Shown here piece by piece: positions 1 to 10,011 of a stretch of DNA of 64,000 nucleotides (positions are counted from its first letter, which is position 1; every line of letters begins with the position of its first letter). The notes under the pieces were generated by a model. It was not told where the DNA came from and made no database searches. It was given only the letters and a program-made list of their open reading frames with translations. Made by a program: the position numbers and the translations under genes. The DNA comes from Plicaturopsis crispa FD-325 SS-3 (taxonomy: Eukaryota; Basidiomycota; Agaricomycetes; Amylocorticiales; Amylocorticiaceae): assembly GCA_000827205.1 (NCBI GenBank), contig KN832555.1, positions 980,893 to 1,044,892 of the forward strand, written 5' to 3'.

Positions 1-3000
1 GTTAAACAAAAGCCGCTGTTCAATGGGTCAACAGATGGTATCATCTCTGCCAGTTCATTCCTAAGTATTGCTGCGTCAGAGTGCACTAAGAGCCGCCGTC
101 GTATGAATCCACGCTCACAGAGTGTCACTTGTCTCAGTGGAAGCACTCCTCAGATGCTCGGGTATGATTTCCTTGACGAGCGTCGGGATACCTGAAAAGG
201 CGTCGCGCACAAGACTCAAATGGCTGTGGTGGCATCTGGTTAGTGCTACTCTGATCTGAGAGAGACCAGAAGCTTACCGACAGAAGTCGTTTCGCCATAC
301 AGCATCCCTCGCGATACCTGGAGACACACATTAAGATCAGCAATTCGATCTTGAAAGGTGAGTCTCACGGTTATCGAGGAGGGCATCCAGGGTAGCCAAC
401 GTGGGCTCTATCAGCTCCTTGAATATCTGTAGCGTAAAGTCGATCTCCTCTACATTTGGCACATGCCAGGTTAGCTACGGAGTTGTCAAATGAGCCGTGA
501 ACTGATTTTGCAATAACTAGGCGGCGTACTTTTACTTCGTCTGGCTTGTATAATTTCCCCCAGCGTTTATGGTGGTTCCAGCGGAACTCTGCAGGGAAGC
601 GTAAATTGAGCTGAGCAATACGCATTGAGATGAGAACTCACCATCACTGGCCCACTCGTCTGGGTTGACGAATTTATTATCGAGCGGATAGGTGTGAGTG
701 AGCGTCAAAAGTGTACTCGCTAGGAGTTTTCCACTCCAAGAGAATCCACGCTTAGACAGTGTCTTGTTGTGGAGTAAGGAGAACAACGACAGGAAGTCTT
801 CCTTGAATGGCAGTAGCTGCGCGGAGCACGATGATGAGTATGACGAGGTGCCTATAAATGTGAGGGAGTCTTACAGCACGACCATCGCTGAGATCGAAGG
901 CTCGTTTAGAGCAGGTATTGCACAGAATTGGAAATGGCTCACTTGTAAACACAGCCTCGTAACAGTGCCAGATCTATGATTGAGATGAGCGAACGCAAAC
1001 CGACGAGGATTAGAGGTCGGATGGAACATAACTAACTCCAGTGAAGGGTAGCATCGGAGGGCAGCGGCAGAGATGACATGGTCGTTCGAAGCGAACTGGC
1101 TCCGTTCTCAAGCTCTACTTGTATATTGCGAAAGCAAAAAGAGAAAAACTTGGTGACAGTTTTCTCGGGGTTGGCATTCGAAAGGCACCCAACCAGTTCA
1201 TGCATGCCGCGGACAGCGTTTGAGCGAACGTTTGTGCTTGCATAGTCAAAGACCATGTTTAGAGCGAGGTCAAACAACGACTCCGACAGATGGACACAAA
1301 TCTGGCTACACGCGCACGTCACAGCGCTGACGATTTGTGCTGAAAAGAAATTGTTAGTCCTGGGGTGGAATTGAATGGTAAATTGTACAACCTTCAGAGG
1401 TACCGCCTGTGGCTCCGTCGCTTCCTTCTTCGGGCAAGTTTTCCAGCAGTTGAATGACTCTGCGGATAAATTTGGCTACCCAGTCGGCAAAGTCTCCAGT
1501 GGTATCTCGGAGGATCGCATCCTCATCCTCGTCCGACAGTCTGGGTTCGACGCCGTCGATAAGCTCGTTCAACTCGTGCGGAGATAGTGTCGGCATGGTC
1601 GGAGCGCCGTTAGGAGGGGAGGCGGGTTCGATGGGCTCAGTATCCAATGTCGCGGACATCGGAGCATCTAGACTCGTCAGATCACCAAACTTGATGTATT
1701 GCGAGACCTCTATCAGAAAAGACGTGGTGCACAACTGCACCCGTATCAGCACGATGTATACCGCATTGTTGTACTTGAACTCACTGTCTTGGACGGGTCG
1801 TTCTAGAGTGTCGTCTTAATCAATTCTGATCGGTCTACCACAGACTGCACGTACCAAATCGATTCCTGGGATTAACAGGTGCAAGATTGGCACCAGATGT
1901 TTCGCGCCAGGATAGTAGATATCTCTGGAAACTATCGCCGGTACAACGGCTCCCAGCGCCTTGATCACAGCAGTCGTACGTTGCGTCTATGAAAGATGTA
2001 AGAAACCATGGGTCAGGTAAGAGTCTGTTACGAACTTCGACCAGAGCTTCCAAAGAGGGGACGGCACGCTCTAGAACTGGATGAAGGATGAGGTCAGGCT
2101 CCATTTCACTCATCGACTTCATGCAGCTTTGGATGTTGGACACCGTAGTGCTGTCCTGCGAGAACATCGCAAGCAGTGCGACCGTCCGCAGGGATTTCAC
2201 GAGTTCGCGTTTCATTTGCCTCGTCAGCCGGCGGTCTGTCGGGGTGGTGCAGTCTGGTTCTTGTTCTTTATGCCATCCTGTACTCGGCCATTCATATCAG
2301 TTTCATTATAAACGTCGCGAAGACGAGTTCGACTTACGTTCGTTGAAGTAATAAACGATATACTTGATGAAAGCGCTCAACTGTAAGATATGTTTCGGGT
2401 CAGCGGTTCCATCACGCGCACACCTACAGACGGCTCAGCAAGCGTAAAAAAACACATACATCGGCGGTCCAGTCTCCGGAATTCGAGGGGTGGAAGAAAC
2501 TTTCCGTTGACGCAATCAACCTTGCTAATGAATCTAAAGCTTTAGAGCCAGCAAGGTAGGTTTTGCCTCTGGAGCTGGATTTCTTTCCAATGGGCGCCGC
2601 CAGGAAGTCTGCTAGTGTGCTTGTCTGGATTTGCGGGGTGTTGGTCCCAGACTGCAACGGCGTGAATAACGGTGTGGGGGCGGTAGATGCGGGGGCAGGA
2701 AGGCCGTCGGGGGCCATCGAGTAGACGATGATACATGCTAATGATTCTGTACGCGGCCGTGAGTACGGTACCTCAGATGATTAGCTGGCACCTACGAATT
2801 CTCCATCTCGCTTTCGGGAGTCGAGTAATCTCAAACCTCGCCTCGTTGTCCGCGGAAGGACCTGTCGTAAGCGACCCTGCATCAGCGAGAGGGATCTCTG
2901 AGATCCGATATGTTGTGTTGAGAATTCGTAACAATAGAAAAGGGTCAGGAGGCGTACCCATAGAAGCGAGACATTTGCACATGAGGAGTTGCCATTCATG

Positions 3001-4110
3001 CTCTGTAAAGATCCCCACGTCCTTGTAAAGGCCGCCATGGCGGCCGGTGCTCGTGCCTAGGTCATCCTTGGGCCAATTTGGTCTTCCCTCGCCGTCACTT
3101 TTCTCGTCGTCCGGGAGCTCTTCAATCTTGGCAGGATCACTGACTGAAGGATCTACGTGCATTTCTGCAAGGCGCGACAGAAAATGTAACATCCTCTCGT
3201 CGTACATATAGGAGTTTATGGACTCCCACATTCGAAATAACATGGGCAGATACGATTGGGGGTGCGTCAATGGTAGAAAAGTCAGCATGTAATATTGCGA
3301 CGATAGGATACTCTAGAGGGAGCGCGTCAGCGATTGTCGATTAACGGTGAAGTGTGGCATAGACGCACGTCCAAGTCGGTTCCGTTCACGAGGGGAACAA
3401 ACGTTGCTAGCATCTCGTCGATAGCGGCAGGGTGGAAAAATCTCCGCGTGTGGTCGGCGATATAACCCATGTAGAAGGACAAAGAGCTGTATAGATAAGT
3501 GTGTTAAATAATTCAGTTCATTCTCTTCCCAACTCGGACATACCTGTATTCAAATTGTCTCCGAGTCAAGAACAAGTCTTTGCTCAGAAGTTGATATATG
3601 GGCTTCCACGGAAGTCGGAGATCCTCTATGGATAGTTTCTTGCGCGACCTAGCCAGCCATTGCAGACTGCCCGAGCATATGGAAATTATCGAGGTGGGCA
3701 TTCCGGGCGTGGTCGCCAGATGGAAATAAAATCTGATAAGTTTTATTCGTTTTTCCTTCGGTATGGGGTATTTGAGCATACTCCAGCTGTATACACAGAT
3801 GCATTGAGCGTCCAAGGAGGGCAGAGAGCTTGATGTGATACGCCACTTACTAGCCGAACATGGCATCCCAATGCAAGAAGCCGGGATCGTAGTCCTTCGC
3901 CTGGACACACTGTGCCATGCGAGTCAAGATGAAGTCAAGCAACTCTTGCATCCTCGCATTTGATTCCACAGGGTATGGCACGGATAGGGCATAGTTCCTC
4001 AATTTTTGGATGTACCGATCGTCGGATTGCAGCATATCGTCCGGAATCGTGGGCCTCGGAGAGGGGCCCGTGTCATGAAGAGACAGCGAAGAGATATCTG
4101 GCACGCGCAT
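1..4110 (-). CDS. BLM10: Proteasome activator BLM10/PA200, 5' part, cut by the window edge
   Basis: BLM10/PA200 is a very large HEAT-repeat protein that caps the 20S proteasome and opens its gate. The ATG at 4108-4110 starts MRVPDISSLSLHD; the upstream in-frame codons lack conservation, so I chose this start. Spliced exons give the family's N-terminal and middle blocks: YPIPKEKRIKLIRFYF (near 3.7-3.8 kb), FLPLTHPQSYLPMLFR and WESINSYMYDERML (3.2-3.3 kb), YKDVGIFTEHEWQLLMCKCL (about 3.0 kb), then LLIPGIDL followed by NDPSKT (about 1.8-1.9 kb), and NVRSNAVRGMHELVG (about 1.2 kb). The LIPGIDLNDPSKT block is a strong family signature. NDPSKT sits on its own 18-nt exon (1785-1802). About ten introns are apparent. 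The C-terminal half lies beyond base 1, so completeness cannot be judged. Family assignment is firm; exact intron borders are less so. Confidence 0.9.
1785..1802 (-). other. 18-nt coding exon in BLM10
   Basis: On the minus strand the exon reads AACGACCCGTCCAAGACA and encodes NDPSKT. It is preceded by CTCTAG and followed by GTGAGT. The upstream exon ends in LLIPGIDL and the downstream exon continues LCTTSFLIEVSQYIKFGDL, all in phase 0. Without this exon the conserved PGIDLNDPxKT block of the family is incomplete. Confidence 0.8.
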
Positions 4111-4451
4111 TCTGTCGTGTATGGGGAATTGGAAAAGCAAGGAGTTTACGCGTCTGTGCTCGGGCACTTGCTTATATGTTAGCCGCACAGCAGCTGGGAG
4201 GAGAAATATTAAGCGCCCTGTCGGTTGCCTGCAAGTTGGCGCTCGGTGGCGCCAAATTCCCCGCGGAAACACGGGGTAAAGTTGTGGTGACTGTTGGGTG
4301 ACTGCGAAGGTCTCCTCAGTCTGTGTCCAATCTGTTTCCTCGAATTTTCATGCCTCAAGCCTCAGGGCCAATATGCAGAGCAATTGCAAGAGGGCGTTGG
4401 ATGATATACACCACACAAAAAATACAAGTATAAAATGTGCAATACCCTCGC
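4111..4451. other. Intergenic, no gene seen
   Basis: This gap holds the BLM10 upstream region and the 3' end of the next minus-strand gene. I see no coding signal, repeat or clear TATA box. Confidence 0.6.
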
Positions 4452-5539
4452 TCAGCTGAGCGCTACATCCTGAAGCTCCTTTAGAGCGCGCTCACGCACC
4501 ATCTCCCAGATCGTGTCTCTCTGGGCGCTCACATCACCTAAGCCCTCCCGGATCTCCTCTAACCTTTCCACGTACTCGCGCCCGTCGTCCTGAAGCTCTC
4601 GCAGCGTCGCCAAGGACTTCTCCAGTGTCTCTCTCTGCATCTCCGGGGACGAGAAATGCGAAGGCTCGAATACCGGAGGGGCTCCACCATTGGTGTACGC
4701 CAAAAGGAACAACTTGTCTGCCGATGGCGTCAAGTCCGGCGCGCGCGAGACCCTACGATCCCTCTCGTCTTCCTCGCCGGTCATGTCTTCCTCTTCTTCG
4801 CGCTTAGGGACGAAGGAGTCACTGGGGCGTTTGTCGGGATCTTCGCCTATGACCTCCCATAGTCGCCCCAATGCCTTCCGCATAGTCGCTTCGCCCTCGA
4901 TGAGCCCATTTGTAGCCTGTTCCAGCTCGTCCAACAGGCTTGACCGGAACGAATGGGTTACGGCTTTGTCCATCACATACGACGAGAAGCTCAGGTGTTG
5001 TACGTTCGGAGGTGGATAAGGTGATTCCAGCGGCGGGGATGGTGAACGTAAATGAGGCAGTGAGGGTGGCGAGGGCGACCGGCGAGTGGCCGGTAACAGT
5101 AACTTGAGCCGTTTGCGGGCGCGCTCCTCCGCCTACTGCAGGTATGAGCTGCATGACCACGCTATATACCGCAGAAACGGCGCACCTGCCAATCTTCCAT
5201 CCCAGGACCCCATGCTACCATCTTTCCCTTGCGAACCCATCTAGCGTCTCTGGTCATTTTCTTGCCCCAGTTTCCGTTCTTCGTGCTCGGGTTGAGTGGC
5301 TCCTCGTCAGAGATGTAGCCTTGTGAAGGGTAGTACCACGCGTTTGGATCTGCTACTGGGAGTGTGACATATTCGCTGGACAGACATCGTCAATAGGACT
5401 CCAGTCATCGAGCTTGGACTACGCACTTGTCTTCATTTTGAGTAGCTGCAGGCCGCTTTTGCGCATTCGACGGCCCAGAGTGCTGGTGACTCGTTGATGG
5501 ACGGGAGGTAGGGTGGCTGCGAGGCACGATATCCGCCAT
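4452..5539 (-). CDS. Conserved fungal coiled-coil protein of unassigned function
   Basis: Three exons join cleanly. Exon 1 starts at the ATG at 5537-5539 (MADIVPRSHPTSRPSTSHQH). Exon 2 gives YPSQGYISDEEPLNPSTKNG, then NWGKKMTRDARWVRKGKMVA and WGPGMEDWQ. Exon 3 continues AEERARKRLKLLLPATRRSP and runs open to the stop at 4452-4454. The protein is about 280 residues. The central block, rich in basic residues and tryptophan, looks like the conserved part. The C-terminal third (ending ERALKELQDVALS) is strongly helical and charged, probably a coiled coil, after an acidic stretch (KREEEEDMTGEEDERDRR). The basic block reminds me faintly of RXT2-type subunits of the Rpd3L deacetylase complex, but I cannot support that by eye. 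A nuclear role is inference only. Confidence 0.75.
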
Positions 5540-5964
5540 GGAAAAAGGTTGCTGGGAGCTACACAGTGAAACGGTTTAAAACCAGTCGTCTATGGGCAGC
5601 AAACGGGTAAATGACCATCGGCGGCAGATACAATCGGAGATCGGATATGCACTCTCGATCTCAGATCGAAAACAAAGTCGAGCGCCGCAAATTGGCCGCA
5701 GGGAACTTGGAACGCGAAGGTGCGCTGGGCAAAGGTCTGTACTGCTGCAGAAAAGGGGAAAACAGGTCGTGTATTGATATCGATTACTTAGTAGTGTACG
5801 TCTAATTATACGGAAATACGGTAAGTAGTCATTTGCCAACGGGGAACTTCAGTAGGGGGCAGCGCGATATCCGGGCGTAAGTACTATCAAATACAAGGGG
5901 AGGCAACTTGTCGGCCCTGGTCGAATTATATTGGTACAGAGGAGTCTATGCAGAAAGGTAGAAA
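5540..5964. other. Intergenic, no gene seen
   Basis: The stretch holds the upstream region of the coiled-coil gene and the 3' flank of the exonuclease-like gene. Small open frames here have no conserved content or splice support. Confidence 0.55.
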
Positions 5965-6988
5965 TCAGCAGAAATAGTCGGCATGAGAGGAGGGGGGAAG
6001 AGTGCATGGCCACATTCCCGTGGCGACGAGGTTCTCCCAGTTGTCTTTACAGGAGCGGAAGAGATCTAACGCGGCGCGGACATCTTCGAGCTTCATAGAT
6101 TCGCCTTGAGTATTTGTATAGTGAGGTTGAACACGACTAAGGGCTTACTGGATGCTCTACACCGAGTCCAATTTCTCGCCCCATAAATCGGTAGACGAGG
6201 ACGGACAACGACACGGTCGTCCTGCACCGCAGTGTCCGGCGTAGGGGCAAGAAAAGCGCTACGTCGCGCGTGTCTATAGCCGGATGCGTGATTCCTAGAA
6301 CCTAGAATATATATCAATTGAAGAAGGCCAACGCGAAGGGTACTGCAGCGTATATCTACCGAGAGAAATTTCCAGAGGCAGTAGCCCACAATGATTTTTC
6401 TCGAGATTGCCGCCACGACCTGACGTTGAACCACATTAAATGGCGGTGCTAGAGATACGATTTAGGATGATGCTTTGAGATCGCACATGGCTGAACGCAC
6501 CATGAGCAAAATGCAGAGGCTGGAGACCCGTCTGGGCATTCCTGTAGTCGGTCACAGGCTGGCTGTCAACGAGTATCAGAACCGCCAAACATCCCAGAGA
6601 GAGAAGATACTCACGTAGGAGCAACGAAGGTATCGATGATCGTTTTCCCCCTGAAATCCGTGATGGATACGCGCCTGCATTTTCGCCATGTCAGTATCAT
6701 CGTAGGCAGACCGAGACGATCGTATACACACGCTACCATGGGTACTCGCCGGTTGACCGAACCGATGTAAACAATCTGCGCCTCCACAGCAACATACCTT
6801 CGATGCATACAGTCAGCAAGAACAAGAGACCTCGTACACAGAAACAGAACTAACTTGGAGTTTCTTGGTTGGACCGCGGGCGTTACGGAGGCATTTGAGG
6901 TCGAGCTCGCACCCGCTGCTGATCCCGAGTACGCGATACGCGGTACAGGATACAGGTTTGGACGCTGCTGTGGAACTGACATCGACAT
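5965..6988 (-). CDS. REX4-like 3'-5' exonuclease fold protein, catalytic residues apparently substituted
   Basis: Spliced exons give a DEDDh (REX4/ISG20) exonuclease fold: NSKYVAVEAQIVYIG, VPMVARVSITDFRGKTIIDT, FVAPTQPVTDYRNAQTGLQP, FNVVQRQVVAAISRKIIVGY, LGITHPAIDTRDVALFLPL, YRFMGREIGLGVEHP and LEDVRAALDLF, with the stop at 5965-5967. The start is the ATG at 6986-6988; a second ATG lies two codons in. At least five short introns are needed. Order and spacing match REX4 (VxITDxRGxxxxDxxVxPT, TDYRTxxTG, GHxLxxDL, RDTxxY, GREIQ, EDARAxM). The expected DCE of Exo I is VEAQ here. The GHxLxxDL block is GYCLWKFLSV, which loses the catalytic Asp. Only the Asp of LEDVRAAL is kept. If the exons are right, this is probably a non-catalytic relative. 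The fold assignment is good; loss of activity is inference. Confidence 0.72.
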
Positions 6989-7635
6989 CGAGTGCAGTGA
7001 GACTGTGCAGGTTCAGAGGAGCACAAACGTGGGGGGCGCGTACGCAGCGAGGGCACTACATACGACGCATCCGAGCGGCAGAAAAGTATGCGGCACAGAG
7101 AGTTCCGTCTTGCCCTCGCACACGCCGCATTAAGCGGAATGCGCACATAGGGAGCCGGAAATGTGGCGGCTGTGGACATGTAAAGAGAGTTGCAATTTCA
7201 CCGGCGCTAATTGCATGAATTATGACTTGCCTTGCAGTTACAATCGGTGCAACTGTTCGCGGCGTGCATTAGAAGCAGGCGGAGGTCGGGCTGAAATCGA
7301 TTGCGGCCACAACGACGGACAATTTTGTCGGTTTCGAACGCACGGAGTGGTCCAGACAGCGAAGAATGAACGAACACGGTCCGCGAACAAGACTGGCTTC
7401 TGACTTTAGAAGTAATCCAGAAGGTGATGGCATACACATGCTCAAACCTGCAGATAATCTATCCACGAAGGAAAGTAACGGACCAACGATCGAAGTGCAG
7501 CACCGTTTGAATCATCTAGATTGGGTTACATGTGGTATTGTACATAGCTCTATATTCCAATTCGCCATCAATGTCACCGTTTCGTATGAATTGAAACAAA
7601 ACACCCACTTCCGATATCTGTCCGTTCCTATACAA
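6989..7635. other. Intergenic, no gene seen
   Basis: The gap lies upstream of the exonuclease-like gene and downstream of biotin synthase. Plus-strand open frames of 80-117 codons overlap the first exon of the neighbour or lack ATG and conserved content, so none is called. Confidence 0.5.
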
Positions 7636-9051
7636 TCACCGCTGTAGCTGGAGGTTGACCTCCGGTTCGATTTCTACCGCACGCTCGAAATTGGCGCCTT
7701 CCTTCCTCCTGACGCCGGACTGCTCGAAACTCTGCATCCCGTCAAGCCCCCACCTATCCATCATGGCCTTGTCCTCGTCCCATGGCGAGCACGGTGTCGT
7801 CAGCATCTGCTCACCCGTGAACACGGCGTTTGCACCCGCCATAAAGCACATAGCTTGCTCGGCTTCGCTCAAGGTACTTCGGCCGGCAGCGAGACGTATG
7901 ATCGTTCCGGGAAGGACGACCCGAGCAGTCGCGATCGTTCGAATGAGTGTGTGGTATTTGACAGGATCGTTCTTCTCAAGTGGCGTGCCTGGAATTGGGA
8001 CGAGTGCGTTGACAGGGAAGGACTCGGGATGCTCGGGCATACTGTACATTCACATCTATGGGTTAATTATCGCGGTATATGAGCAGTGGGGTGGCTTACT
8101 TGGACACCTCCCATATGAGGCCAACACGATCCTCGTCGGACTCACCCAGACCTAGAATTCCGCCGGAGCATACGCTGATTCCCGCGTCGCGGACATTGGA
8201 GATGGTATCTAGACGCTCGTCGTACGAACGGGTAGTTATAACCTAAGGCGTTTATTTAGCCGGCTATGGGACGTGCTATAAATTAAGGCGCTCACGGAGG
8301 GGTAAAATTCCCGGGAAGTATCCAGGTTGTGGTTATATGCCGTGAGTCCTCTGATGAATCCGATCAGCAAACATCCTGCGCGCCATTACACAGACCCATT
8401 TGAAGAGTATACGCACGCCTCTTTCAGCTGTCTTGCCTGATCGGCACTGAGCATGCCCAATGTCGTGCAGACCTCCATGCCCATTCCCCGGACCTCCTTC
8501 ACCATGGTCAGGATCCGGGCGAATCCACTCTTCCGGCCAGCGAGGTCACGCCATGCAGCGCCCATGCAGAAACGCGTGCTTCCATTTTCTTTGGCTTTAC
8601 GCGCTGCTTCGAGGACAGGTTCAATATCGACGAGCTTGGACGCTTTTGTAGATGTTTTATGCTTAGACGACTGGGAGCAGTAGGAGCCTGTAGGATCCGT
8701 CGATATATTGCAATGGAGGAGATAAATTCAGTGAATTATTCGTACAGTCTTCTGTACATCCTCCAGCTGTGGGGGATAGGGAGATGAGTGCTATTTCGGC
8801 GGTAAAGCGGCTTTAAACGCACTTTTGATATTCATGAGCGTGCATAGCTGAATTTTCGTCGGGTCGTGGTGCTGTCGGTGAACAGCAGCTGAACGAAAGA
8901 CAAGGTCCAGCAGCGGTGTATTGTATATCTGCTGGATCTCCTGCTTGGACCAGTTATGGCGAGTTGCCGGCGGTACGATCGGTGCAGTCGCGTGAGTCGC
9001 CAATGCCCGATAAAAGTGGGGGGCCCGCGCAGGCAGCAATGTACGCAGCAT
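7636..9051 (-). CDS. BIO2: Biotin synthase, mitochondrial radical SAM enzyme
   Basis: Biotin synthase inserts sulfur into dethiobiotin, the last step of biotin synthesis, in mitochondria. The ATG at 9049-9051 opens [20 protein letters not shown], a basic, Ser/Ala-rich leader that fits an import signal. [19 protein letters not shown] and [20 protein letters not shown] follow. Next is a 21-nt exon (8746-8766), and splicing gives [20 protein letters not shown] with the radical SAM CxxxCxxC cluster motif. Further exons give [72 protein letters not shown] and [16 protein letters not shown], all family blocks. The stop is at 7636-7638. Length is about 375-380 residues, normal for fungal BIO2. The gene looks intact, with about five short introns. 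Confidence is very high. Confidence 0.95.
8746..8766 (-). other. 21-nt exon carrying part of the BIO2 Fe-S cluster motif
   Basis: On the minus strand CTGGAGGATGTACAGAAGACT lies between CCCACAG and GTACGA. Spliced in phase 1 it gives TGGCTED, and the next exon supplies CSYCSQSS. The first cysteine of CxxxCxxC is on this exon and the other two depend on correct joining. Confidence 0.85.
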
Positions 9052-10011
9052 TTCCGTGGGCGTTCAAACGAGTGAGATTGACCACACCGGTAGCAGCTAG
9101 CGTCGAGGGACTGTGGTGGTATGAAGAAAAAGGTGAAGGCTTGGCCAATGGACTTGGGGCAGAAACGCGTGAATAGGAGCTTAGATCGGATTATGTAAGC
9201 CCCACGGACAATTATCACGCTCAACGGAAACCACGTTCTCGCGCACCTCCGCCGCAGACCGCGAAAAGTTGGACTTCAAACTTGCTTCAAACAGCTGACA
9301 ATCGTTTGCCAACAGTGTCTTCGAGTCCGTGAAATCGTGACCATTCTTTGGTGCCTTTCAATTTTTGAGCCTTTCCCATCATCACTTATACCAAGAGGCG
9401 TGCGGTCGAAACATTTCAGACATCCACCTCCCAACTTTTCAAACTCCGGAGGGGGGGGAGGGGGGGGTACGTAATGATGGGATCTTGAGGACCCCATCTG
9501 CCTCGAGGCTCGCAGGAAGGCGGGACGGAGCGAGCGCACAGGCCGACTCCTTGCTGCAAGACTTGGCTGAAATATTCAGTATACTACTAGGTCGAATACT
9601 ATGTGGATGATGTACTATGATTACTGTAGTATTATATACTGTGGTCTATGAGAATTCTGTGAATACTAAGAAATTGAAGTATAGGTACTGCACGAAAAAT
9701 GCAAACTCGAAGTACGGTTAGTATGGAAAATTGAGTGCGTGTAAATATGGCCCGGGACTGGTAAGTAAGTGGGTAGGTGATAGCCTGAGGTGAAAGGCCT
9801 GCTCCGAAATCAGGCATACCATAATAGGGCTGCAGTCGGCGTGTTCTCGTCCTCGACTCAGACAGAGTCATGTAATCCCAGCACTCTCCCTGTACCCAGG
9901 AGCTGCTCGCCGCTCCAGAACGCTTGTCGACAGGAATCCGAGAGCATTGGGCACATAGCCAACTAATGGGCGACGATGGAATGGGGAGATCGGACGTAGT
10001 AGCAAGACCTC
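9052..10011. other. Intergenic, with a purine-rich G run
   Basis: I see no gene in this 960-base gap between BIO2 and the transposase-like gene. It includes two long G runs separated by one A (9448-9467), which could form a G-quadruplex, and an AT-richer part near 9.6-9.75 kb. It may hold the 3' end of the transposable element, but I could not find a terminal repeat matching the right side. Confidence 0.5.

Noticed and set aside
4452-5539. Assignment as Rpd3L subunit RXT2
   Set aside because: Only a faint resemblance in one basic block; not enough without a profile search.
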